This document shows positions 1 through 5,047 of a DNA stretch of 5,047 nucleotides, piece by piece (within the stretch, counting starts at the first letter, position 1; each line of letters begins with the position of its first letter). The stretch covers positions 1 to 5,047 of the forward strand of contig JAGYNW010000164.1 of assembly GCA_018399915.1 (NCBI GenBank), read 5' to 3'. The DNA is from Candidatus Omnitrophota bacterium. Its GTDB lineage: Bacteria > Omnitrophota > Gorgyraeia > Zapsychrales > Zapsychraceae. The translations under genes were made by a program, and so were the position numbers. The notes beneath the pieces are model-generated. The model ran no database searches. It saw nothing but the letters and a program-made list of their open reading frames with translations, and was not told the DNA's origin.

Positions 1-103
1 ATGTGCCTGGATCAGCCCTGAAGAAACAATTTTCCTTTGGTGCTTTCCTTGTTTGTTTGCTAATATTAAATAGAAACAAGGACATTCGTTTAATGCCCCG
101 GGC

Positions 104-112
104 TTGCTATTA
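104..112 (+). promoter_or_regulatory. weak candidate extended -10 element ahead of the first gene
   Basis: The bases TGCTATTAT fit an extended -10 (TGn followed by TATTAT, five of six matches to TATAAT). No convincing -35 hexamer lies 16-18 bases upstream. If used, it would give a leader of roughly 120 bases before the ATG at 241. It is a pattern match only. The gene could equally be transcribed from a promoter left of the window. Confidence 0.2.
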
Positions 113-227
113 TGATCCGGATTTTAACGGTTCCGAAACAACGCAAAAAGAATGCAGCGCCGGGAGTGGGACAAAAAAGTAAGTGTTTTGCGGCAATCTT
201 TGTCCGTTCGCGGTGCTGAAGCGCCTT

Positions 228-233
228 AAGGAG
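228..233 (+). promoter_or_regulatory. Shine-Dalgarno site for the gene at 241
   Basis: AAGGAG lies 7 bases before the ATG at 241, close to ideal in sequence and spacing. It favours that start over the in-frame ATG at 277, which has no comparable site upstream. A short hairpin (GGTGC, TGAA loop, GCGCC; 212-225) sits just 5' of it. Confidence 0.75.
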
Positions 234-240
234 CAGGAAC

Positions 241-753
241 ATGCGCAAAAGGAAAATCATTTTGGTCAAGGATAAGATGCAACACAATTACCGCTATGAG
301 CTTACTGAGCCGGAGGGAAAGAACTTTGATAAGGATTTTTGCCCGGAGTTAACCCCGCGTCAAATGCTGGCCTTGGGAGTCTTCGGTGGTAAATATATGA
401 CCGATTGTGCTTTGGAGTTTCCGGCCGCATGGTTTGCCAATGCCAAGCTATGTTCTGAATTTCATGATCCTCAATTGAATTATTTCAAGGTCAATGCCAG
501 CCAGCCGTTATCAGTGTGGCAGGAAAAGGGATGGATCCATCCCGCTGATCCGCGGGGTTGGTTCCAGTGGTACTGCCGGTATTTTATGGGCAGACGTATG
601 CCGGAGGAGGATAGGCGCCAGATCAAACGTTGGAAGGCCATAAGACGACATATCGTGCAAATACAAAAAAATTGTCCGGTGAAAGATTTTTCTTGCCGGC
701 CTAAGCAGCGTCAGGCGGTATTGCACTGGGCCTATGACAGTCGCTGTTTTTGA
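241..753 (+). CDS. conserved protein of unknown function, Trp/Cys-rich, 170 aa
   Basis: I cannot assign a function. The protein is soluble-looking and has neither a signal peptide nor a membrane segment. It carries compact aromatic blocks typical of a well-conserved fold: LGVFGGKYMTDC (45-56) followed by EFPAAWF (59-65), QPLSVWQEKGWIHPADPRGW (89-108) followed by FQWYCRYFMGRRMPEED (109-124), IKRWKAIRRH (128-137), and a C-terminal CRPKQRQAVLHWAYDSR (152-168). It has seven Trp and seven Cys, and its second half is very basic. From memory, proteins with these blocks occur as uncharacterised proteins in many bacteria and some eukaryotes; this was not checked by search. Conserved Cys, His and Asp could bind metal, and the basic helix around 124-140 could bind nucleic acid, but both ideas are speculative. 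The ATG at 241 is chosen for its strong AAGGAG site; the first dozen residues (MRKRKIILVKDK) are probably a variable leader. The stop lies 17 bases before the next gene, which suggests one transcript. Confidence 0.85.
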   Translation: MRKRKIILVKDKMQHNYRYELTEPEGKNFDKDFCPELTPRQMLALGVFGGKYMTDCALEFPAAWFANAKLCSEFHDPQLNYFKVNASQPLSVWQEKGWIHPADPRGWFQWYCRYFMGRRMPEEDRRQIKRWKAIRRHIVQIQKNCPVKDFSCRPKQRQAVLHWAYDSRCF

Positions 754-754
754 G

Positions 755-760
755 AAAGGA
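755..760 (+). promoter_or_regulatory. Shine-Dalgarno site that decides the start of the gene at 771
   Basis: AAAGGA (within GAGAAAGGA) begins two bases after the upstream stop codon and ends 10 bases before the ATG at 771. An in-frame TTG at 750, which overlaps the upstream stop in TTGA fashion, has no ribosome site in front of it. The ATG at 771 is therefore the better start. Confidence 0.65.
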
Positions 761-770
761 CTTGGAAATT

Positions 771-1148
771 ATGGATCGCTGGGTTTTGTTGCAGACGTAT
801 TTTCATAAATATGACGCCGAGATGGCTGTTGGATTGTTGCAAGAGAGCGGGATTGAGAGTTTATTGCAATCAGATGACCTTGGCGGATTACGTTTGCATC
901 TGAGTCTGGGTATGGGGAATAATCGTGTTTTGGTGCCGCAGCAGGATCTTGCCCGGGCGCGGGAAGTCATCGCTACTCTCGACGATGATCTGTCGCCGGA
1001 AGAACTTGCGGGAATCGAAGAAGCGGCGCTTGTGCGGAAGTCCACGGAATCCTTGCCGCCGAAAGGGCCGAATGCCGTATCGGGATATGCCTGGCTCATC
1101 CCTTTGATCGCAGCCATATTGTTTTTGGCCTTTTATGCTTTGTCCTGA
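771..1148 (+). CDS. DUF2007-type small protein with C-terminal membrane anchor
   Basis: The 125-residue product has two parts. Residues 3-70 match the DUF2007 pattern (putative prokaryotic signal-transducing protein): an opening strand WVLLQTYF, a helix that 'walks' the sequence (YDAEMAVGLLQESGIES), a Gly-rich loop (DDLGG) and the hallmark strand-helix RVLVPQQDLARAREVI (52-67). Family members are thought to form a small alpha/beta ferredoxin-like fold; no ligand or biochemical role is established to my knowledge. After an acidic stretch (DDDLSPEELAGIEE) and a Pro/Gly linker, residues 106-124 (YAWLIPLIAAILFLAFYAL) form one hydrophobic helix that ends at the C-terminus. The protein should therefore be tail-anchored, with the DUF2007 domain in the cytoplasm. 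It follows the previous gene by 17 bases and has its own ribosome site, so co-transcription is likely. No hairpin terminator is visible after its stop. Confidence 0.85.
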   Translation: MDRWVLLQTYFHKYDAEMAVGLLQESGIESLLQSDDLGGLRLHLSLGMGNNRVLVPQQDLARAREVIATLDDDLSPEELAGIEEAALVRKSTESLPPKGPNAVSGYAWLIPLIAAILFLAFYALS

Positions 1149-1225
1149 AGCCGCCCCTCTCATTAAATCCTTTTCTTTTCTCTCTTGATGATCCCACCGC
1201 TTCGATAGGAATTAAAAGCTTTTTG

Positions 1226-1254
1226 CAAAAATTATAGAATTTATATTATTTTTG
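1226..1254. repeat. imperfect AT-rich inverted repeat
   Basis: CAAAAAT (1226-1232) is repeated inverted as ATTTTTG (1248-1254). After one mismatch, ATA/TAT extends the arms around a 7-base centre (1237-1243). As RNA this stem would be weak because it is almost all A-U. As DNA it could be an operator or simply reflect base composition. It overlaps the TTGTCA of the promoter candidate at 1252-1281, which is the only reason to note it. Confidence 0.3.
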
Positions 1255-1281
1255 TCAATCTCCCGGAAATTTTCTCATAAT
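1252..1281 (+). promoter_or_regulatory. candidate sigma-70-type promoter for the large gene (upstream option)
   Basis: TTGTCA (1252-1257, five of six to TTGACA) is followed after 18 bases by CATAAT (1276-1281, five of six to TATAAT). The sequence around it is AT-rich. Initiation here would leave an untranslated leader of roughly 70 bases before the ATG at 1360. AT-rich DNA yields such matches by chance, so confidence is moderate to low. Confidence 0.35.
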
Positions 1282-1304
1282 TATCTGTGTTTTCTCTAAA
1301 AATA

Positions 1305-1313
1305 TGTTATACT
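1305..1313 (+). promoter_or_regulatory. candidate extended -10 for the large gene (downstream option)
   Basis: TGTTATACT is a TGn-extended -10 with TATACT (five of six to consensus). There is no good -35 at standard spacing, as is common for extended -10 promoters. It would start transcription near 1320, about 40 bases before the ATG at 1360. It may be an alternative to the promoter candidate just upstream or a second start site. Confidence 0.35.
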
Positions 1314-1359
1314 TTAATTCCACTGATCAAGCAGATGTTATTTAACTTAGATAAACATT

Positions 1360-1476
1360 ATGATCTCTTATCTTCTACTATTGAAAAAGTCTAATCGCTG
1401 GTTTTCTTTTTTCCGGCCTCTATTCCTTGCGGTTTTTATTTTTATTTCTATGCTTCCGCCTTCTGTGGTTTGGGCG
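1360..1476 (+). other. Sec signal peptide of the large protein (residues 1-39)
   Basis: A basic n-region (Lys9, Lys10, Arg13, Arg19) precedes a hydrophobic core at about 20-32 (PLFLAVFIFISML). A polar end PPSVVWA follows, with V-W-A before Gln40 fitting the small-residue rule at -3/-1, so cleavage is expected after Ala39. There is no lipobox Cys and no twin-arginine motif. If cleavage failed, the segment would act as an N-in anchor, still placing the rest outside the cytoplasm. Confidence 0.8.
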
Positions 1477-4400
1477 CAGTTGTTCTCCGGTTCGGAACAA
1501 AGGTTAGCTGCTTTGCCTGCGCCCGGCAGTATGGTTGAGCCTAAAGGGGAACGTAATCCCGCAACCATCCGTGGATTAACGCTATATCCTGAAGAGCCCT
1601 TTCGCTTTGATTTTATGGTCGATACAGCTGACGAGCATTTTTCCAGTGAGGATCTACATAGCAAATCATTACAATTGATTAAATACTTTTTAACGGCTTT
1701 GACCGTTCCGGGCACAGAGCAATGGGTCAATCTTTCTCCTCAGCAAAAAGACAGGATTATTCCGGAAGCGTTTGGTAAGACCGCGTTGGGTCTTGATCTT
1801 TTGGCCCAGGATTATGTTCTGAAACAATTGACGGCTTCGTTGATGTACCCTGAGAAAGAACCAGGCAAGCGTTTTTGGGAGAGGGTCTATCAAAAGGCTT
1901 ATGCGCGGTATGGCAAACGGGACATTCCTATGAATACTTTTCATAAAATTTGGATCGTTCCGGATAAGGCCGTTATTTATAATAATGGAGAGCGTGTTTT
2001 TATCGTAGAAAGCCGGTTGAAAGTGATGCTCGAAGAGGATTACGAGGCATTGCGCGCAGCGCAAGGGATTGAAAATAACCTTATGCCGCCGGTTGATGCG
2101 CCGGATACCAAGATTTCCGACCTGGATACAGAAATGATCCGGGAGATCATTTTGCCGGAGATCGAGAAAGAGGTCAATCACGGGTCATGGTTTGTGCCTT
2201 TGCGGCAGATCTATAATTCTGTTATTCTTGCGGCCTGGTATAAGGAGAATCTACGACAGACTCTGCTGGCAGAGATCATTGCTGATAAGAATAAAGAGGG
2301 TGCGATAGCGCAGAATGTGTCAGATGCAGCGGATGTTATTTATGGAAAATACATGCAGGCCTTGAAAAAAGGCGTGTTTGATTATATTAAAGAGGATTAT
2401 GACATTGCCCGGCAGGAGATCATCCCCAGGCGTTATTTTTCGGGAGGGGTAACACTCTTAGATGTTATCCCGGAAGAATGGAACGGCCCGATTACTGCGC
2501 TTCCGGATATCCGCAGGCAGCTTATAGAGAAAAGTCAGAAAGAAATTAATGCCGTAAACGTTGAGGTCGTGATTGATGTTACCAGGGATGCAGACATAAG
2601 GTCAAGGAATTTACAGGCCATAACCCAGCAACCCATCCACGCCAATGAAGAGGAGAATGCTACCCTTATTCTGAATCAGGTGCGTGAAATGGTTAACCGC
2701 GCTAAGGCGCGGGGCATTGATATCAACACATTGGCTCCCATGCCATCAGCGCATGCGGGATTTGTTTTTACACAACAGGGTTTTTATGTTGCCTTGGAGA
2801 GTGGAGATGCTCGTTTTTACACAGTGGATCGGCAAGAAGCCGGGATAGATAGGCTTCAAGCCGAGGTAGCCCGTGCGGTCAGAGAGTTGTCAGCCGCGTA
2901 TAAGGTGAAGATTGTCAGCGCCGGGCTTGTTAACCTCGAATCTGCCTTGGCTAAAGGCTTGGGATCGCGCATGTGGATGGATTTGGATATTAACTGGTTT
3001 GAAGTGGCTCCGGATGATTTGGGTGGTTTTCCGGCGATGAATAATGAGGCCCGCGCTTTTTCCGCCGCGCGTTTAAGCGCCTCAAAGTATACGACCGAAG
3101 GGCCTTTTGAGAATTATAAGGTACAAGTGGATCCTGAGACCAATTTGGTCCAGGCTGATCCTTTGCTTTCATTGCAAGAGTATCAGAGCATCGCTTCTGA
3201 AGAAGAATGGGCCGAATATCAATACTGGATTGACAAGATTAAAGATAAGGTAACCATGGTTTTTTTGAATTCAACCGCGCAAGGTGGCGGTGTGGCCTTG
3301 ATGCGGCACAGCAATTTGAGGATCCTTGAGGAAAGCGGGGTTGACGCGCAATGGTTCGTGATGCGGCATGTCCCTCAAGCGGACGAAAAAAGTTTTTTTG
3401 ATGTTACTAAGCAATCTTTTCACAATACCTTTCAGGGTCGCGCTAGTGAACGGCTTTTGGAAGAAGACAAAAAGATATTGGAAGCCGGGTGGGAGAGACA
3501 GCTTCCGCATTTTGAGGAAGTGGTCGAGAATGCCAAAGAGACATTAGTCGTGGTTGTAGATGATTACCAGCCTTCCGGGATGGTTGAAGGGATTGTTGCG
3601 TTGGCAAAGAAGTATAATAAAAAGGTCGAATTCATTTATCGCTCGCATATTCACTTTGAGGCCGATATGGCTGAGGGTACGGATGCCCGGCATAATTGGA
3701 ATTTTTTATGGGAGAAGATACGGGATCACGTTAAGCTCGCAGTCATCCATCCCACGGATCCGATCGAAGAATCCGTGCCGCCCAATGTCCCGGACGAGGT
3801 GGCTACCGTTATCATGAATCCCAGCACGGATATTATCGACGGACTCAATAAGCGGTTACCCGCCGATATCCTTCTGGATGCCTTATTGAGGTTCAATCAT
3901 TTCTTGCCTGTGCAGAATAATAATGTCCTTTCTTTTTTGGAAAGGGAAACAGAAATTATGGCCGAATGGTTCGGGCCAAGAGAGATCAACATTAACGGAG
4001 ACTTCTTAACACCCCTGGATCTCAGCCGGCCGTATGTTATTCAGGTTGCCCGGTTTGATCCTTCCAAGAATATAGCCGGCGCGCTTGAGGCTTTTGCTTT
4101 GTTTCGCGCGAAGTTGCTGGCCCAAGGGCTTTCTGCTGACCAAATGCCACAATTGGTTTTGACCGGACATGGCGCTATTGATGATCCTGACGGTATGAAG
4201 TATTTGATTGATACCATGGACAGAGTCCACAAATTGTATCCTGAGCTAGCTAAGGATATCAAGATTGTGCGTTTGCCGCATAACGATCAGGTTTTGAATG
4301 CGCTTTTACGCTATTCTTTTGCCGCTTTGCAGTTGTCACTGGCTGAGGGTTTTGAGATCAAAGTATCTGAGGCCCTGCAAAAAGGTATCCCTACTATTGC

Positions 4401-5047
4401 TTACAATGTGGGTGGCTTGGGGCGTCAGATCGTTAATGAAGAAACAGGATTTTTGATAAACCCATCCAGGGAGGCCGTGACAAAAATGCCGCGCGGTCTG
4501 GACAATTTCTTGGTCCCGGCCGAAGAAGAGCTGGCCGAACAGATGCCCGCCCTCGAAGAGGTCGCGGAGCATTTGTCTGCTCTTTATACGGATCAGGATC
4601 TGTACGCACGCATGCAGGCCGCGGCGTATCGTCAGGTAAAAAGGGATAAATTCGGATTGACGCATGCTACGCGTTGGGCGGCCTTAGCCGCGGTGGCTGA
4701 TTCGATCCCTGACGAAAAAGTACAGGCGGATGATGTTTTTCGTGTCCCGGTCGATGTGTATCTGGATCACATCAAAGTGGCACTGGACGGGCCGGCAGCT
4801 GTGCAATCGCAATTAGTGGCAACACCAAAGCAACCGTTACGAGAAGACCATGCCATGACGACAAGCCGCACCTTACCGAAAGAGGATGTCGGGGGTATTG
4901 ATCTGAACCCGGAGTATATTAATTTTACGGTCCGCAAAGATCCGCAGGGCATGCCGCTACCCTTGCAATTCCAGCAAGACGCGTTTCTTTCGGTTACAGG
5001 TGTGAACCCGATTATCCTTAATATCGCTCCCGTCAATGTTTCCACTT
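1360..5047 (+). CDS. large exported multidomain protein with TreT-like GT4 glycosyltransferase domain (3' end outside window)
   Basis: One frame stays open for at least 1229 codons and runs off the right edge. Order of parts: Sec signal peptide (1-39), Omnitrophota-type N-terminal module (about 72-363), unrecognised section (about 364-603), a full trehalose-synthase-like GT4 domain (about 604-1112), a linker, and a conserved C-terminal block (about 1178-1227). TreT enzymes interconvert nucleotide-diphosphate glucose plus glucose with trehalose and are normally stand-alone cytoplasmic proteins of a little over 400 residues. Here the domain is one third of an apparently exported protein, so the natural substrate and even catalysis are uncertain. 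The ATG at 1360 is chosen because an in-frame TAG lies at 1348-1350 and the next Met (31) is inside the signal peptide; an in-frame TTG at 1381 would give a shorter n-region. No Shine-Dalgarno is visible before 1360, unlike the two upstream genes. The gene lies 211 bases after its neighbour and probably has its own promoter. The conserved C-terminal block suggests that the stop lies not far beyond the window. Confidence 0.93.
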   Translation, partial: MISYLLLLKKSNRWFSFFRPLFLAVFIFISMLPPSVVWAQLFSGSEQRLAALPAPGSMVEPKGERNPATIRGLTLYPEEPFRFDFMVDTADEHFSSEDLHSKSLQLIKYFLTALTVPGTEQWVNLSPQQKDRIIPEAFGKTALGLDLLAQDYVLKQLTASLMYPEKEPGKRFWERVYQKAYARYGKRDIPMNTFHKIWIVPDKAVIYNNGERVFIVESRLKVMLEEDYEALRAAQGIENNLMPPVDAPDTKISDLDTEMIREIILPEIEKEVNHGSWFVPLRQIYNSVILAAWYKENLRQTLLAEIIADKNKEGAIAQNVSDAADVIYGKYMQALKKGVFDYIKEDYDIARQEIIPRRYFSGGVTLLDVIPEEWNGPITALPDIRRQLIEKSQKEINAVNVEVVIDVTRDADIRSRNLQAITQQPIHANEEENATLILNQVREMVNRAKARGIDINTLAPMPSAHAGFVFTQQGFYVALESGDARFYTVDRQEAGIDRLQAEVARAVRELSAAYKVKIVSAGLVNLESALAKGLGSRMWMDLDINWFEVAPDDLGGFPAMNNEARAFSAARLSASKYTTEGPFENYKVQVDPETNLVQADPLLSLQEYQSIASEEEWAEYQYWIDKIKDKVTMVFLNSTAQGGGVALMRHSNLRILEESGVDAQWFVMRHVPQADEKSFFDVTKQSFHNTFQGRASERLLEEDKKILEAGWERQLPHFEEVVENAKETLVVVVDDYQPSGMVEGIVALAKKYNKKVEFIYRSHIHFEADMAEGTDARHNWNFLWEKIRDHVKLAVIHPTDPIEESVPPNVPDEVATVIMNPSTDIIDGLNKRLPADILLDALLRFNHFLPVQNNNVLSFLERETEIMAEWFGPREININGDFLTPLDLSRPYVIQVARFDPSKNIAGALEAFALFRAKLLAQGLSADQMPQLVLTGHGAIDDPDGMKYLIDTMDRVHKLYPELAKDIKIVRLPHNDQVLNALLRYSFAALQLSLAEGFEIKVSEALQKGIPTIAYNVGGLGRQIVNEETGFLINPSREAVTKMPRGLDNFLVPAEEELAEQMPALEEVAEHLSALYTDQDLYARMQAAAYRQVKRDKFGLTHATRWAALAAVADSIPDEKVQADDVFRVPVDVYLDHIKVALDGPAAVQSQLVATPKQPLREDHAMTTSRTLPKEDVGGIDLNPEYINFTVRKDPQGMPLPLQFQQDAFLSVTGVNPIILNIAPVNVST
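1573..2448 (+). other. N-terminal module of the large protein, Omnitrophota-type (residues about 72-363)
   Basis: This roughly 290-residue section contains GLTLYPEEPFRFDFMVD (72-88), LIKYFLTALTVP (106-117), WVNLSPQQKDRIIPEAFG (122-139), LAQDYVLKQLTASLMYP (148-164), IPMNTFHKIWIVPDKA (189-204), LRQIYNSVILAAWYK (282-296), KKGVFDYIKEDYD (336-348) and EIIPRRYFSGG (353-363). I recall near-identical signatures as a repeated module at the start of many large secreted proteins in Omnitrophota, joined to different downstream domains. That is memory, not a search. No catalytic motif is evident and I know of no assigned function; by position it could serve surface attachment, assembly or secretion. Confidence 0.65.
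2449..3168 (+). other. unrecognised middle section of the large protein (residues about 364-603)
   Basis: I do not recognise a family here. Residues 395-407 (EINAVNVEVVIDV) and 509-522 (ELSAAYKVKIVSAG) look like helix-strand units. Residues 432-455 and 495-515 should be amphipathic helices, and 466-491 (GFVFTQQGFYVALESGD and following) looks like a beta hairpin. A hydrophobic Trp patch MWMDLDINWFEV lies at 538-549. The end (LSLQEYQSI, from 604) already resembles the leader of TreT-type domains. It may hold one alpha/beta domain that is either independent or an extension of the glycosyltransferase. Confidence 0.5.
3169..4695 (+). other. GT4 glycosyltransferase domain, trehalose synthase (TreT)-like (residues about 604-1112)
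   Basis: Both Rossmann lobes of a GT-B enzyme are present. N-lobe: FLNSTAQGGGVA (635-646) corresponds to the TreT VNST..GGGVAE loop. FFDVTKQSFHNTFQG (679-693) matches the FF.VTK.FHNALQG signature. VVVDDYQPSG (731-740) corresponds to the HDPQP segment and RSHIH (761-765) to RCHID. NPSTDIID (820-827) corresponds to PPSIDPLS. C-lobe: VIQVARFDPSKN (893-904) supplies the Arg898/Lys903 pair expected to hold the donor diphosphate. LVLTGHGAIDDPDG (932-945) matches the TreT .DDPEG block. EGFEIKVSE (996-1004) is the EX7E motif with Glu996 and Glu1004. NVGGLGRQIV (1017-1026) and ETGFLI (1028-1033) complete the fold. Differences from TreT as I recall it: Glu999 replaces the Gly of EGFGLTV, Ser902 replaces Trp in RFDPWK, and 820-898 is about 30 residues longer. 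The family call is firm; substrate and activity are not. Confidence 0.88.
4891..5040 (+). other. conserved C-terminal block of the large protein (residues 1178-1227)
   Basis: After a polar linker (about 1145-1175) come GGIDLNPEYI (1178-1187), FTVRKDPQGMPLPLQFQQD (1189-1207) and VTGVNPIILNIAPVNV (1212-1227). I recall closely similar GGID.NP / KRD..G.PLPL..QD / I.G..P.I..I strings near the ends of many large Omnitrophota proteins with unrelated central domains. Such a module could be a sorting, anchoring or assembly signal. Short beta strands seem likely. The block runs into the window edge, so its end and the stop codon are not seen. Confidence 0.6.

Larger units (their letters stand above)
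1149..1359. other. AT-rich intergenic region
   Basis: The 211-base gap separates the small two-gene cluster from the large exported-protein gene. It begins with a pyrimidine-rich tract (about 1153-1188) and then becomes strongly AT-rich from about 1205. It holds two candidate promoters and an AT-rich inverted repeat, listed separately, and a short palindrome AAAAGCTTTT at 1214-1223. I see no GC-rich stem followed by a T run, so there is no standard intrinsic terminator for the upstream genes. No coding potential is apparent on either strand. Confidence 0.8.

Noticed and set aside
3..182. Open + strand frame of 59 codons ending at TAA 180-182, beginning with GTG and containing a short hydrophobic stretch
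   Set aside because: It touches the window edge, has no visible ribosome site, ends in a low-information Lys/Gly/Ser tail and covers a likely leader region. It could be the tail of an upstream gene, but nothing in it supports a family or coding bias.
212..225. Short hairpin GGTGC-TGAA-GCGCC directly before the Shine-Dalgarno of the first gene
   Set aside because: The 5-bp stem with one G-U pair leaves the AAGGAG site free and is not followed by a T run, so neither a terminator nor a riboswitch can be argued.
90..287. 65-codon minus-strand open frame
   Set aside because: It overlaps the start of the well-supported gene at 241 and has no recognisable features or ribosome site; chance frame.
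803..1163. Two minus-strand open frames over the DUF2007 gene
   Set aside because: They are antisense to a gene with a recognised family, a ribosome site and a membrane helix; their products are Arg/Ser-rich, as typical of shadow frames.
1149..1200. Possible intrinsic terminator after the DUF2007 gene
   Set aside because: The stretch has pyrimidine and T runs but no GC-rich inverted repeat in front of them.
1368..2181. Two minus-strand open frames (1368-1730 and 1690-2181) over the start of the large gene
   Set aside because: They are antisense to the signal peptide and conserved N-terminal module on the + strand and show no coherent domain of their own.
3560..3817. 85-codon + strand frame inside the glycosyltransferase region
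   Set aside because: It is in a different frame from the GT4 domain, whose motifs continue unbroken through this stretch; it does not indicate a frameshift.
1..5047. RNA genes, CRISPR arrays, insertion sequences or long repeats
   Set aside because: No cloverleaf-like tRNA pattern, regularly spaced direct repeats, transposase motifs or terminal inverted repeats were found on reading through the window.

Overview
The window most likely comes from a member of Candidatus Omnitrophota (formerly OP3) or a close relative. This rests on the large right-hand gene. It combines two modules that I recall, from memory and without a search, as recurring in large exported Omnitrophota proteins: an N-terminal block with signatures such as FFRFDF-like/LIKYFLTALTVP/QIYNS/DYIKEDY/IIPRRYFSGG, and a C-terminal block with GGIDLNP, MPLPL..QQD and PIILNI. 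Base composition is moderate in the genes and strongly AT-rich in the one sizeable gap. All supported genes lie on the + strand.

Layout: positions 1-240 are a leader with a weak candidate extended -10 and a good Shine-Dalgarno. At 241-753 is a 170-residue conserved protein of unknown function, rich in Trp and Cys. After 17 bases comes 771-1148, a 125-residue DUF2007-type protein with a C-terminal membrane anchor. The two probably form an operon. Positions 1149-1359 are an AT-rich gap with two candidate promoters and an AT-rich inverted repeat. From 1360 to the right edge (5047) runs one uninterrupted reading frame of at least 1229 codons, cut off by the window.

The large protein reads, in order: a Sec signal peptide (residues 1-39), a phylum-type N-terminal module (about 72-363), an unrecognised middle section (about 364-603), a complete GT4 glycosyltransferase domain closely resembling trehalose synthase TreT (about 604-1112), a short linker, and a conserved C-terminal module (about 1178-1227). 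The protein probably ends soon after the window.

The main point of interest is a TreT-like, nucleotide-sugar-dependent glycosyltransferase domain placed inside an exported protein. Its active-site motifs are mostly intact, but there is an unusual Gly-to-Glu change inside the EX7E motif. No RNA genes, mobile elements, CRISPR arrays or convincing intrinsic terminators were found.
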